Of a stretch of 64,000 nucleotides of DNA, positions 8,462-18,328 are shown piece after piece. Both the position numbers and the translations under genes were made by a program. The DNA is taken from positions 2,108,001-2,172,000 of the forward strand of contig CP065001.1 in NCBI GenBank assembly GCA_016700155.1, written 5' to 3'. The first letter of the stretch is position 1, and each line of letters starts with the position of its first letter. This DNA is from Ignavibacteriales bacterium. GTDB lineage: Bacteria; Bacteroidota; Ignavibacteria; Ignavibacteriales; Ignavibacteriaceae. A model generated the notes under the pieces. That model was given only the letters and a program-made list of their open reading frames with translations, was not told where the DNA came from and did no database searches.

Positions 8462-9709
8462 CTATTTTATTAATACCATCTTCTTTGTATCAATGAAATC
8501 GCCGGATTGTAACCGGTAAAAATAAATTCCACTTGATAAATTTTCCCCATAAAAATCAACTTCATAAACTCCGGGCAATTTGTGTTCATTAACAAGCGTG
8601 ATGATTTCATTACCAAGTACATCAAATACTTTTAGGGATGTTTGATGACTGAATTCACGATTTGGATTTATGTAAGGCACCGTAAATTTAATTTTTGTTT
8701 CCGGGTTAAATGGATTAGGATAATTTTGTTCAAGAATAAATTCCCGTAAGGTTAAAAGATTTTCATCCACAGAAGTTGGTGTTGACTGGAATTCAAAGTC
8801 AGCAAATACCGGAAGATGATCGGATGCATAATATAAAGCATCGGCAGTTTGCTGAGATACTAAAGTGAACGGCTCTACGTTTACTGATTTATTAAAATGA
8901 AGTCCGTCATTTCCATACGCTCTGAAAGTACCTGGGAGATAATAAACCCCTCCGCTATCCTTAACTGACTGAGAAATCAAAATGAAGTCAAACCTGTCAT
9001 CAAGCCCGCCGGTTGAGCCGTTGTTTATAACCTGACTCAGGCGTGTTGATTGAGTATGAATATCTGCAAACGAACTGTTGTTATTCCAGTTGCCTGGTCT
9101 ATTCAAAGGATCAAGAAGATATCCCGGCGATGTCTGATCAAGTAATTTTTGATATGCCGCTTCGCCTGAAGTGTACAGATTAAAATCCCCGACAAAAATA
9201 AAATTACTTCCTGACGGCAGTGCATCAGTCCGGTTCCGTAAAGCAGTCACTTCTGAAAGCCTCTGCTGTTCTTCAGCAGTACCCTGCCCTGCTTTAAGAT
9301 GTGCAGCAAAAACTCTTAATGTATCACCCGTAAAATTATGTTGAAGGATGTAATGATCAATCTGTCTGAGTGAAGTATTGATAACCAGAAAACCAAGCAG
9401 TGTAAAAAGCGAATCCTTATAGTAAAGCTGATTATCAGAATCATATCCGTCGGTGTAAGGCGCTGCAGTAAAATCAGAACCAAGCACATCATCTAAAAAT
9501 TTTTGCTGACCGAAGCTGCTCGTCACTTCATTAATAACAACTATATCCGGTTCAAGATTATTTATTATCAATGAGTAATAAGGATTCCTTGTTTCATAGC
9601 TTTCAGGATATGCAAGTAAATTATAGGCAAGTACACGCGCACGCTGGACTGTTTGCGCGTTCATTCCGGGTAAGTACAGCAAGACAATAAGGAATAGAAT
9701 TTTTTTCAT
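8462..9709 (-). CDS. Secreted endonuclease/exonuclease/phosphatase-fold enzyme, T9SS cargo
   Basis: Predicted extracellular phosphoesterase, 415 residues. After a signal peptide (ends near MNAQ) the EEP active-site residues are visible: N30 in LAYNLLAYP, the metal ligand E61 in VVINEV, H137 in AAHLKAG, D175/N177 in GDFNLY, and D297/H298 in SDHLPVFADFEF. From about residue 325 there is a T9SS sorting domain (LEQNYPNPFNPETKI ... KKMVLIK). The fold includes DNases, sphingomyelinases and phosphatases; substrate cannot be assigned. Its start overlaps the preceding gene's stop by one base (TGATG), indicating translational coupling with the NHL lipoprotein. Confidence 0.9.
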   Translation of the reverse strand: MKKILFLIVLLYLPGMNAQTVQRARVLAYNLLAYPESYETRNPYYSLIINNLEPDIVVINEVTSSFGQQKFLDDVLGSDFTAAPYTDGYDSDNQLYYKDSLFTLLGFLVINTSLRQIDHYILQHNFTGDTLRVFAAHLKAGQGTAEEQQRLSEVTALRNRTDALPSGSNFIFVGDFNLYTSGEAAYQKLLDQTSPGYLLDPLNRPGNWNNNSSFADIHTQSTRLSQVINNGSTGGLDDRFDFILISQSVKDSGGVYYLPGTFRAYGNDGLHFNKSVNVEPFTLVSQQTADALYYASDHLPVFADFEFQSTPTSVDENLLTLREFILEQNYPNPFNPETKIKFTVPYINPNREFSHQTSLKVFDVLGNEIITLVNEHKLPGVYEVDFYGENLSSGIYFYRLQSGDFIDTKKMVLIK

Positions 9710-10773
9710 CAGTTTAAATCAGTCGATAAGATGAATCGTAATATCCTGTTATTCCCTGTATCTGCTACATAAAGAATTCTGTCAAAGTGAGCAACACCAT
9801 ATGGCTGTTTAAAAATTGTAGAGTCTCCAAAACCAATGGTTAAATCTCCGTTTGAATTGAACCTGTAGATTCTGCTGCTGTCGGTTTCAATCACATAAAT
9901 ATTTCCTGAATTATCAATAGTAGCTCCCTGCGGACTCGCAAATAAACCGGGCGTCATCAAAAAACTCTCATTGGCACCAAGTTTCATTTGATAGCCTGTA
10001 AAATCTGTTGAGCGTACATATTCAAGCCATTGTGTTTTAAAACTATTATCACCTGTCATAGTAAGAACAAAATCGTAGTTTGACCTGTTAAAACTTGTTA
10101 ACGAACTCACTTTATTTACAGATAATATGCCTGTACTTGTCGGCTGTAATAAGGGAACCCTTCCGATCAATGAATCTCTTCCAGTATTGCCGATAGGTCT
10201 GAAGTTCAATATTGAATTATCAGGATCAACAAGGTTTGAGTTATTTGGTCCTGTTCGTGCTACCAGGAATGAATTGTCATAAAACACTGCGACTCCGGTA
10301 TACATTCTATCTGGTTTATTCAGATCAGAAGCCTGTGGAAGAAGCATTTTGATTGGCGCAGTTTCAATATTATGACCGGCAGAGAATAAATCAATTTTAT
10401 ATAACGCGCTAAAGTTTTGTGTAACACCGTTAACAGTAGTATCGAACTGTGCACATACCAGGAGATTGAGTTTGTAATCCTGAGCCAGGGCTATTGGTCT
10501 CTTAATACTTCTGGTACCAAGAATTCCACCGTCAAGATTCATCATTACTATCCTGTCATTCTCCGTATCCGCAACATAAATAAACGGTTCCCTTCCAACC
10601 ATTACATCCTGAGGCTGGTCAAAACCTTCCCAGGCTGGATTCAACTGAACATATAATGTATCACCGCCAAGATTAGGGTTAGCTCCGGTTGTAACCGGAG
10701 GAGTCAGTTTATCATTACAGCTTACAAGAATCATTACTGAAGCAATCAGAATATATATAACTCTTAAATTCAT
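9709..10773 (-). CDS. NHL-repeat lipoprotein
   Basis: Probable cell-envelope lipoprotein of about 354 residues. The ATG at 10773 gives a short signal peptide ending in the lipobox-like LVSC followed by NDKL; a TTG four codons earlier (10785) would overlap the previous gene and has no advantage. NHL-type beta-propeller repeats are evident: IYVADTENDRIV, IYVIETDSSRIY and LYVADTGNNRIL, each with the characteristic Asp/Asn-Arg-Ile/Val turn. Such propellers usually bind proteins or ligands. It sits between the PorV-like gene and the EEP enzyme and is translationally coupled to the latter. No enzymatic motif seen. Confidence 0.85.
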   Translation of the reverse strand: MNLRVIYILIASVMILVSCNDKLTPPVTTGANPNLGGDTLYVQLNPAWEGFDQPQDVMVGREPFIYVADTENDRIVMMNLDGGILGTRSIKRPIALAQDYKLNLLVCAQFDTTVNGVTQNFSALYKIDLFSAGHNIETAPIKMLLPQASDLNKPDRMYTGVAVFYDNSFLVARTGPNNSNLVDPDNSILNFRPIGNTGRDSLIGRVPLLQPTSTGILSVNKVSSLTSFNRSNYDFVLTMTGDNSFKTQWLEYVRSTDFTGYQMKLGANESFLMTPGLFASPQGATIDNSGNIYVIETDSSRIYRFNSNGDLTIGFGDSTIFKQPYGVAHFDRILYVADTGNNRILRFILSTDLN

Positions 10774-10774
10774 T

Positions 10775-11758
10775 CTATAGTCCAAGTATTATAGAAAATC
10801 TGTGTGCTGAACCAAGCCGCGAAAAATTTGAGTACGCATAATCAAGTGTCAGTTCTGCGATTGATACCGGGGCATTAAGTCCCGCACCGAATGTGTAGTT
10901 CTGTTCTTCGACATTAAATTTATAACCACCCCGTATGAAGAGAATATTTTTCCAATTGTATTCAGCACCGGTCGAAAGATTTTCACTGTTATCATTCGGA
11001 TGGTTTAACTGAATTGAGGTTGTAACTTTATGTTCTTCGTTCTCGTATGGTTCAAACGCAAAACCGATTCTGAAAATTGTAGGAGGAGCAAAGGATTGCC
11101 ATTCTGATATATTTCTTTTACCAACGAGAACAACATCACCATCAGGCGCAAGATTATTCCCGAAGTTTGAAACTGTAACCGCAAATCTTGTTGAACCAAG
11201 TCCCGTCCAGTAATAAGTTCCAAGATCAACCATAAATCCGCGCATTTTCAGTTTGTCCAATGTCTCTTCGATATATCTTACAGTACCTCCAAAACTGAAT
11301 TGTTCGGTCATCTTTCGGGAATAAGTGACAGCTATAGCAAGATCCTTGTAACTGAAGTATTCACCTGTTCCAAATGGTGCGAACTCTGTGGTCACCGGCA
11401 TTTCATCCATACCAAGTGTTGTTAATGAAAGACCGAAAGAATTGGTACCGTCAAGATGATAAACTGCACCGACAAAATCATGATTGATATCAACAACCCA
11501 GCTATTGTGCGAAAAAATAACCTGGTTCTTTTCAAACTGCACCAACCCGGCAGGATTCCAATACAACGCTGATGCATCATTAGCGATTGCAACAAATGCA
11601 TCACCCAATGCGGTTGCTCTTCCACCGACTCCGATTTTTAAGAACTGTGCAGTTGAAATTCCCGCACGCTGACCGCCAAGCACAGGAAACAATTGTGCAA
11701 ATGAATTCGATGAACAAACTGTTAAGAATATTAAAATTATCTGTAGATATTTTTTCAT
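10775..11758 (-). CDS. PorV/PorQ-family outer membrane protein
   Basis: A 327-residue outer membrane beta-barrel with signal peptide (ends SNSFAQ). The N-terminal block FLKIGVGGRATALGDAFVAIANDASALYWNPAGL (split here by its recognisable parts GGRATALGDA and YWNPAGL) is typical of the PorV/PorQ (UPF0164) family, which in T9SS organisms receives or shuttles sorting-domain cargo at the cell surface. Alternating hydrophobic strands run to the C-terminal FSIILGL. It sits immediately downstream of a TonB receptor gene and upstream of genes for T9SS cargo, so a dedicated role in exporting these neighbours is a reasonable inference. Confidence 0.88.
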   Translation of the reverse strand: MKKYLQIILIFLTVCSSNSFAQLFPVLGGQRAGISTAQFLKIGVGGRATALGDAFVAIANDASALYWNPAGLVQFEKNQVIFSHNSWVVDINHDFVGAVYHLDGTNSFGLSLTTLGMDEMPVTTEFAPFGTGEYFSYKDLAIAVTYSRKMTEQFSFGGTVRYIEETLDKLKMRGFMVDLGTYYWTGLGSTRFAVTVSNFGNNLAPDGDVVLVGKRNISEWQSFAPPTIFRIGFAFEPYENEEHKVTTSIQLNHPNDNSENLSTGAEYNWKNILFIRGGYKFNVEEQNYTFGAGLNAPVSIAELTLDYAYSNFSRLGSAHRFSIILGL

Positions 11759-11759
11759 A

Positions 11760-14567
11760 CTAAAATCTTACACTCACGCCAAATTTTATATTTCTTCTCG
11801 TAAGATATCTCGCCGGATTATATGGATAAGCCGATATCGGAGCCTGCAAATCCGGGAACCGAGGATCATTCCAGCTGCTTGGAACATCATCGCCAAATTC
11901 ATACGCTTCACCTGTAACAGGATTTATTATCGCTGAATTTTTTGTATCGAGAAGATTGTTCACTTCCATGAAAACTGAAAATTTAATTCCGCTTAACGCA
12001 AAATATTTTTCGAAATTCAGGTCTATCCAGAACCAGTTTTCGCCGATCCCGGTATTCCTTTCTGTTCTTATAAATTCGTATTCAGGTCTTCCTTTTGAAT
12101 CGTAACTACCTGTGAATACCGCTGGTGTATACCGCTTGCCGGACTGATAAAAAAATCTTACGTAAATATTGTAGTCATCAAGAATACCGGTGCCAAACCC
12201 GAATAACGGGTTATCTTTCTCAACATAAAAACTGGTTGAGAGCGAACCCGTAAACGGACGATCCCAGGACATATATTCTTCTTTTATCGATTCATTTAAA
12301 TCACCCTGAAGAACTAATACACCTTCATCAGCAGATGAGCTTTTACCTGTGATTATTGCATAAGATAAACTCAACGTACCTGAGAACCATTTCCCCATTC
12401 TCTTTTTATATTCGAGTTCAACTCCGCGCGACCTTGCATAGTCTGAATTTACATAAGTGATAAATCTCTGTGTTGCAAACCTTGCGGAGGTTATTCTTGC
12501 AGTGCGTGTGCTTACATAATCAAATATATCTTTGTAATAAGTTGTAACAGTCAATACATCATCGTTGCTGAATTGCGTGCGCAATCCAAGTTCATACGCA
12601 ACCGTTGTTTCAGGGTTAAGATTTGGATTACCGAATCTTTGAAAAGATGACTGAGCATTTAACGGATTCAGTTTTGCATAGATGAACTGAGGCTTGGGCC
12701 ATTTACTAAAATGTCCGTAAGAAAAAAACAATGTCTGGTTATCAGATACAGGGTGAGATATTCCGAGTCTCGGACTTAATCTTGCTTTCCATCTTCTATC
12801 GCCGAACCAGCCGAAAGTATCGTTCTTATAATTCTCACGTGTTTCATCCGGAATTGTTACGACATCAGGATTGTTGACCGCATCATCGACATATTTTCCC
12901 GGGAACCAGTAATCAAATCTCAATCCGAAGTTGAGAATCATTCCGCTAAAATTAATATTATCCTGTGCATAGAAAGAACCGATAGCGGGATGCACTTTAT
13001 AAATATCATTGTTCAAGCCAAGTTCACCAATCCACGGTTTATAAATGTCGATCACCTGCATTTCCTGGAACTGAAAATTGAAACCGGCTTTGAATTTATT
13101 TTTTTCATCAAAGAAACTCGTCAGATCCCCGCGTATTGAAATTTCTTCAAGATAGTGATCGCGCCACGTGAATGGATTACCTGTATCCCAGAAACCGTCG
13201 CCGGGAATAACACCGATGGTATCCCTGTTAATGTTGTAATATTCAATCGGGAAGTTGGTGATATCTTTTGGTTCTGTGTACTGATTAAAGTTAAGTCCGT
13301 TTGCATCAGCACGAAGATTAGTATAAAAATGATTTACTTTAAACTCATAAAATGTTTTCGGATTAAGTGTATGCGTTACTCCGACTGAATGATATTTATT
13401 GTTGTGTGTAAAAGTATTTGCCTGGTCAAGAATATTCTGATACTCATACTGATAACCGGGACTTGGTTCAACATATTCAAGATTTGACTGAAGTGATTGA
13501 GAATTCTGATTTATGTTCAGCGATTGGTTGAATGAATAAGTGAACTTAAGTGTGGGTGAATATTTATAAGTCAACTTACCAAGCCAGAACCAGCTATTCT
13601 CTGCTCGCGGCGCAAACCTGCTTCCATAAAAACTGGATGATACTAATTGATTCGCAGTCGGTTTGAAATATCCTTGTGTTATTCCATCACTAATACCCAG
13701 ATAAAAACTTCCGAAGAAAGTAAGTTCACCGGGAATATTTAAACCTAATGCCGGAAGTAAAGCCGATGTAATTGGTTCGGGACCGCTGAGGTTCGCCTCA
13801 ACAATGTCAAGATTAAATACGTTAAATGATTCAGTGTTACCGAAATTATCCTTTTTGTAGGAAACACTTCCGCTATACTTAGTACTTCCTTCTCTTGTCT
13901 TAACATTCACAACTCCGGAAGTTGCCTGTCCGAATTCAGCATTATAACCACCGGTTATCACTTCAACTTCTTCAATTGAATTTGCACTTAACTGCAAACC
14001 AAAGCCAGTACCGGCAAGCGGATCCTGCACAGAAACACCATCGAGCAGAAACGCGTTTTCATAGGATCTTCCGCCGCGAATGTGAATTGAGTTATCGGAT
14101 TTTATTACTCCAGCCTGTTGAGTTACAACATCAGCTATGTTTTCAACTATTGCTATTTCCAGATCTTCACGAGTTACGGTTCGTTTGCTTTGTGTTTCTT
14201 CAACATCCATCAAAGGTTTTTCACCGATAACCACAACATCCTGACCGAGCGTAAGAACCGTCTCCTGCAACTTCACATCAAGTTGAACAGTTTTATTTGC
14301 TTCAATCTGAAGTCCAGTGTATTGAACTCCTTTATATCCGATCAGTGAAATCTCAAGATTATAAATACCCGGATTTATATTTTCTATTTTAAAATTACCA
14401 CTGATATCCGTCGCCGCGCCGTAATATGTACCTTTGATGATAACGTTAACACCGGGTAAGGTTTCGTTGTTTGAAGAGTCTTTTACAGTACCGGTTATTC
14501 TGCCGCTTTGCTGTGCAAATGAAAATCCTGCGAGAATAAATAGGAGAACCATCATTAAGTTCTTCAT
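11760..14567 (-). CDS. TonB-dependent receptor with carboxypeptidase-regulatory-like domain
   Basis: Outer membrane active transporter of 935 residues. A signal peptide (ends FSFAQQ) is followed by a carboxypeptidase-D regulatory-like domain (about 22-100, GRITGTVKDSSNNETLPGVNV), a plug domain (about 115-225, with HIRGGRSYENAFLLDGVSV and NAEFGQATSGVVNV), and a beta-barrel ending in an aromatic residue (KFGVSVRF). There is no clear TonB box, as is usual for this SusC/OmpW-like type. It overlaps the preceding lipoprotein gene by 4 bases (ATGA). Substrate is unknown; adjacency to secreted phosphoesterases suggests uptake of a polymer-derived product. Confidence 0.9.
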   Translation of the reverse strand: MKNLMMVLLFILAGFSFAQQSGRITGTVKDSSNNETLPGVNVIIKGTYYGAATDISGNFKIENINPGIYNLEISLIGYKGVQYTGLQIEANKTVQLDVKLQETVLTLGQDVVVIGEKPLMDVEETQSKRTVTREDLEIAIVENIADVVTQQAGVIKSDNSIHIRGGRSYENAFLLDGVSVQDPLAGTGFGLQLSANSIEEVEVITGGYNAEFGQATSGVVNVKTREGSTKYSGSVSYKKDNFGNTESFNVFNLDIVEANLSGPEPITSALLPALGLNIPGELTFFGSFYLGISDGITQGYFKPTANQLVSSSFYGSRFAPRAENSWFWLGKLTYKYSPTLKFTYSFNQSLNINQNSQSLQSNLEYVEPSPGYQYEYQNILDQANTFTHNNKYHSVGVTHTLNPKTFYEFKVNHFYTNLRADANGLNFNQYTEPKDITNFPIEYYNINRDTIGVIPGDGFWDTGNPFTWRDHYLEEISIRGDLTSFFDEKNKFKAGFNFQFQEMQVIDIYKPWIGELGLNNDIYKVHPAIGSFYAQDNINFSGMILNFGLRFDYWFPGKYVDDAVNNPDVVTIPDETRENYKNDTFGWFGDRRWKARLSPRLGISHPVSDNQTLFFSYGHFSKWPKPQFIYAKLNPLNAQSSFQRFGNPNLNPETTVAYELGLRTQFSNDDVLTVTTYYKDIFDYVSTRTARITSARFATQRFITYVNSDYARSRGVELEYKKRMGKWFSGTLSLSYAIITGKSSSADEGVLVLQGDLNESIKEEYMSWDRPFTGSLSTSFYVEKDNPLFGFGTGILDDYNIYVRFFYQSGKRYTPAVFTGSYDSKGRPEYEFIRTERNTGIGENWFWIDLNFEKYFALSGIKFSVFMEVNNLLDTKNSAIINPVTGEAYEFGDDVPSSWNDPRFPDLQAPISAYPYNPARYLTRRNIKFGVSVRF

Positions 14568-16147
14568 GGTGTTACTCCAAAATCATCAAAGAAGATTTGT
14601 TCAAGCAGTTCATCAACATTTTGTGAGCCGCCGTTAAAAAGGTGCAAAGGCGCCCCGATGAAGAATAAATTTTTAGTTTGAGTTCTGAATCCGATTATTC
14701 CGAGATATACACCTTCTCTGTTATATAATTCATAAATATTTTCAGAAATAATCTGGTTAGGTTGATACACTCTTATTCTTTGAACATTATCCGTATTTAC
14801 AAGAGTAGGAAATTCACTCAAACCAGCCAATGGACGCACACTTGCATTTGCAAATAAATTTGCGTTCGCGACACGCATAGAGTCGATTGGTATAAATCCT
14901 TGTATTGAAGAAATATCGTATGGATATGAAGATGTAGAATCCTGGAAAGTCATGGAAAATGCAATCTTACCGCCTGAGGCAAGAAACTTACTTGTAAGTA
15001 CATTAAGTAAATCAAGACTTGGATCAGCGGCAGAATACCAGAATACATATTTAAAAAGTTTCATCGTCTCAGCCATAGTCACTGAAAGGAATGGCAGAGT
15101 CTGTTCAGCTAAATTAAATACATCAAACTTATCCGCTAAAACACCACCACCAATTGAACTAAAAGTGGTATTGTAAAAATTTTTCGTAGCAGGCTCAGAA
15201 GTACTTGTTCCAACAAAATCATCAAATATCAGAACCTCTCCTTTTGGTTTTTTGATATACCACTCAGATGATGTATCAGGCAAAGATATTACATCAGAAA
15301 CGGCTCCGGAAAAATCGGCGGCTGATAAAAATATTTTATTGTTCTGATTCAGCAAGAGTCCTGAAAGATTCTGTGAATGTATATTCTGATCCGATCCATT
15401 AATTAATATCTGCATTTCGGGTGATGGTGAATCAAGATTAATTCCTCTTACAGTGATCAATCGGGTATTACCAGGAAGTACAACATAATTAGAAGTATCA
15501 TTTAATGATAAACGGATTTCAGTTATTGATTCATCTCCATCAAGATCAGAGGCATTCCAGTTAAAAGTCATAACAGGAAATGATGTATCAGGCACAAATG
15601 ATAGTTCATTCCATGCAACTACAGGAGGACTATTTTTAATTGGAAATAATGTTGAAGCAGGTGTAGGGTCTATTAAACCGATATCAAAAAAAAGTTCTCC
15701 GGCATCGTAAACATTGTTTCCGTTCCTGTCAACAAACGGTTCGGGACCATAATCTATTCCGTTTTGAACGATGCTTGCATCATATCTTCCATTGCCTTCA
15801 TTGTCAACAGCGGAAACGAGGAAATTAAATGTAGTATCGGAAGTACCAATAGGCAGTGAAAAAATACTGTCGTTGGAAGTAGTGAATGACCATTTAGTAT
15901 CAATACCTTCCCACAGAATATAAAAGCCCTGAATTAATCCATCGGGATCATCGCCCCACCAGCTTACATAAATTCTGCTTGGCTGCTGTGCGATTGTTGA
16001 ATCAGGATACAAAAATAATCCTGTTTCCGGCGCTCTGTTACCCTGCGGCTGATCAGTAAAATCTTCAGTACAGGAAAAAAATCCGAACATTATAACTGCA
16101 GCGAACAGGATATTTATGATATTATATTTTTTCAATCTAAAGTTCAT
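14564..16147 (-). CDS. Surface lipoprotein of unknown function
   Basis: A 527-residue predicted lipoprotein: N-terminal hydrophobic segment, then FFSC with Cys26 as the lipidated residue. After it come two or three Ig/fibronectin-like segments (RIYVSWWGDDPDGLIQG; VMTFNWNASDLDGDESITEIRLS) and a C-terminal alpha/beta-looking portion (GEVLIFDDFVG, KYVFWYSAAD, LGIIGFRT). I recognise no enzyme family. It overlaps the TonB receptor gene by 4 bases, an arrangement reminiscent of SusC/SusD pairs, although it does not look like SusD. A partner lipoprotein of the receptor is the best guess from context. Confidence 0.82.
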   Translation of the reverse strand: MNFRLKKYNIINILFAAVIMFGFFSCTEDFTDQPQGNRAPETGLFLYPDSTIAQQPSRIYVSWWGDDPDGLIQGFYILWEGIDTKWSFTTSNDSIFSLPIGTSDTTFNFLVSAVDNEGNGRYDASIVQNGIDYGPEPFVDRNGNNVYDAGELFFDIGLIDPTPASTLFPIKNSPPVVAWNELSFVPDTSFPVMTFNWNASDLDGDESITEIRLSLNDTSNYVVLPGNTRLITVRGINLDSPSPEMQILINGSDQNIHSQNLSGLLLNQNNKIFLSAADFSGAVSDVISLPDTSSEWYIKKPKGEVLIFDDFVGTSTSEPATKNFYNTTFSSIGGGVLADKFDVFNLAEQTLPFLSVTMAETMKLFKYVFWYSAADPSLDLLNVLTSKFLASGGKIAFSMTFQDSTSSYPYDISSIQGFIPIDSMRVANANLFANASVRPLAGLSEFPTLVNTDNVQRIRVYQPNQIISENIYELYNREGVYLGIIGFRTQTKNLFFIGAPLHLFNGGSQNVDELLEQIFFDDFGVTP

Positions 16148-16187
16148 TCTAAAATGAAATAAATTTCTTTACAGGGTTAAATATTTC

Positions 16188-16219
16188 GCGGCGGGTTCTG
16201 ATAAATCAAAACCCGACGC
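16188..16219 (-). terminator. Hairpin in the 16148-16240 gap
   Basis: A 10-base stem with one mismatch (GCGGCGGGTT / AACCCGACGC) lies just past the stop of the gene ending at 16241. There is no strong T-run. It probably divides the export locus into two transcription units. Confidence 0.45.
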
Positions 16220-16240
16220 ACAAACCTTACTGATCAAATT

Positions 16241-18316
16241 CTATTTTACTAGCATCATCTTTTTAACCTGAGCAAATTCACCTGCCTGAATTTTATACAG
16301 GTAAATTCCTGAAGCTAATTTTGATGCATCAAAGTTTATTGTGTATGAACCGGCATTCTGGAAATTGTTAACGAGTGTTGCAACTTCCTGTCCGAGTATG
16401 TTATAAATTTTCAGAGATACAAAACTTCCGTTTGCAACTGAGTACTTTATCTGTGTGCTTGGATTAAACGGGTTCGGATAGTTCTGAGATAATTCATAAC
16501 TGTTAATCGGTGATTCTTCATTTACATCAACAGTAAATCCGATAAAGTCATCATCTTTTCTAGGTATAAGTTTGTATTGATTGAATGAATAGTAAAGAAC
16601 ACCAATCAATTCATCGAACATATTGCCTGTACGGACTCTTATCGGTTGTGTTTCTAAAGCTGCATCCCAGAAATTATGATACTGGTGATTACCATCCTGC
16701 AATTCAACTCTTGTATTAGATGTGCTTGCATCCGCAACAAACATTTCACCGAAGTTGCTGTTGCCGCCGCCGTTTGGACCTTCATTTCCATCAGCGTTTT
16801 CATCCGTCACTGTAATATCAGAATATTTGATCAACACACTTTCCCACTGCTCAGCCTGAATTTGTCCGTTGCTTATCTGATCAATCACAGAAGTAGCAAG
16901 TGCTTCAGGTGCCGGAAGTGAATTGCTAGTCGAGTTAATTACAATATCCGATGGAGAATCAATTCCGGTCATCATTGTAACACTGAAATTTTCACCGATT
17001 GTACCGGTCACAGTAATATCGTCACCTCTTCTTCTCTGGAGAACTTCTGTTCCGGAAATTCTTAACCCGCTCCACGGACCCGTTCCATTCTGAATGTAAA
17101 CTATCGGGTTAATGTCCGAAGTATCTGCGGTAACGATACCCCGAACGGTCACTTCATAATTGTTGTATGCGCTAAAGCCGCTGCCGAACGGGCTGTATTG
17201 GACATCCTGAATTGTAAGATCCCTGTTCAACACTAAATAAAAATATTTATTCCTTGTTGTATCGGCAGGATTGGTAGTCACATTACCAACATTATCCACC
17301 GCTCTTAGATAATAATCAACAAGACTTGAATCTGTTTGTCCCGGAATTACTGCCTGCCAGTTATCACCTCCGGTATTAGTCATACTAAGTATCTGTGTTG
17401 CACCTGAATTAACTTTATAATAAAGCTGAGCGTTTGCCACACTGCCGTCAGGATCAACTATTGTAGCGTTAACTGTTACGCTCTGACCTCCGTTTACAAG
17501 TACAGGATTTCTTGAGATACTGGAAATTGCGGGCGGAAATTGTGCAACAAGAACATCTTCGGGATAAACCGGCATGATTATCATAAGATTCTGCTGTCCA
17601 CCAGCATTTGTTCTGTTCTGGATATAACCTCTGACATGTTCAAGAACAGTTCCTGCAAGCGGAGGAGTTCCATTCAAATAATATCTTGACTGGTTTCCAA
17701 CTACAACCTGAGTATTGTTATTATTAAAAACGACAAAAGAACCATTGCCAATAGCACCCGGTTCTGTAACAGTAACATCTCTTATTTCAACCAGCATTCC
17801 TTCCCATTTTTCAGCAAGGATATTTCCTTCACGCGAACCAAGCAATGACAGATCTTCAAGTGTTATTACAACCGGTTCAGGACGAGGCTTTTGATCTATA
17901 ATTGTTGAGCCGTCAAATTCAATTAAGTCAAATTGAGTTGTCACAAAAAATTCAGTCACAATGCCAGTAAATTTTGCAACAATACCTGAATCAATGGCAT
18001 CAAATTGCGGCGATGAGCCATTGGGAAACCTTACCAGTATGCCTCCAAAAGCATTTGAGCCGGATGTATCCTGAATATAAACAGCAGGTGCACCTGAATT
18101 CAAAGTTGTAACTGTTCCGGTGTAAGCCGGATTCATTACTAAACCGGTAACAACAAGGGTATCACCAAGTAAAGGCGATGGCTGGTCACCATTAGTTACA
18201 AGCGATAAAGAATCCTGGTATTGTATATCATACAATGTAACTTCAGGGTATTGAGCAAATATGTTTGATGAGATAAGAAGCACTAAACTTAAAATCGGGA
18301 GTACTTTCTTAATCAT
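16241..18316 (-). CDS. Secreted OB-fold repeat protein, T9SS cargo
   Basis: A 691-residue secreted protein. After the signal peptide (ends NIFAQ) there are two OB-fold-like regions resembling those attached to extracellular nucleases: one over about residues 50-240 (TLVVTGLVMNP, VAKFTGIVTEF) and one over about 385-560 (YEVTVRGIVTAD, VYIQNGTGPWSG, ITVTGTIGENF). They are separated by an Ig-like segment (SVTVNATIVDPDGS). A T9SS sorting domain ends the protein (LSQNYPNPFNPSTQI ... KKMMLVK). No catalytic residues are recognisable. Binding of nucleic acid or polysaccharide at the surface is possible but inferred only from the fold type and neighbours. Confidence 0.83.
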   Translation of the reverse strand: MIKKVLPILSLVLLISSNIFAQYPEVTLYDIQYQDSLSLVTNGDQPSPLLGDTLVVTGLVMNPAYTGTVTTLNSGAPAVYIQDTSGSNAFGGILVRFPNGSSPQFDAIDSGIVAKFTGIVTEFFVTTQFDLIEFDGSTIIDQKPRPEPVVITLEDLSLLGSREGNILAEKWEGMLVEIRDVTVTEPGAIGNGSFVVFNNNNTQVVVGNQSRYYLNGTPPLAGTVLEHVRGYIQNRTNAGGQQNLMIIMPVYPEDVLVAQFPPAISSISRNPVLVNGGQSVTVNATIVDPDGSVANAQLYYKVNSGATQILSMTNTGGDNWQAVIPGQTDSSLVDYYLRAVDNVGNVTTNPADTTRNKYFYLVLNRDLTIQDVQYSPFGSGFSAYNNYEVTVRGIVTADTSDINPIVYIQNGTGPWSGLRISGTEVLQRRRGDDITVTGTIGENFSVTMMTGIDSPSDIVINSTSNSLPAPEALATSVIDQISNGQIQAEQWESVLIKYSDITVTDENADGNEGPNGGGNSNFGEMFVADASTSNTRVELQDGNHQYHNFWDAALETQPIRVRTGNMFDELIGVLYYSFNQYKLIPRKDDDFIGFTVDVNEESPINSYELSQNYPNPFNPSTQIKYSVANGSFVSLKIYNILGQEVATLVNNFQNAGSYTINFDASKLASGIYLYKIQAGEFAQVKKMMLVK

Positions 18317-18328
18317 GATTGACCTCCA

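Noticed and set aside
10773..10785. TTG start for the NHL lipoprotein
   Set aside because: It would add only four residues, overlaps the previous gene, and the ATG at 10773 already gives a normal lipoprotein signal.
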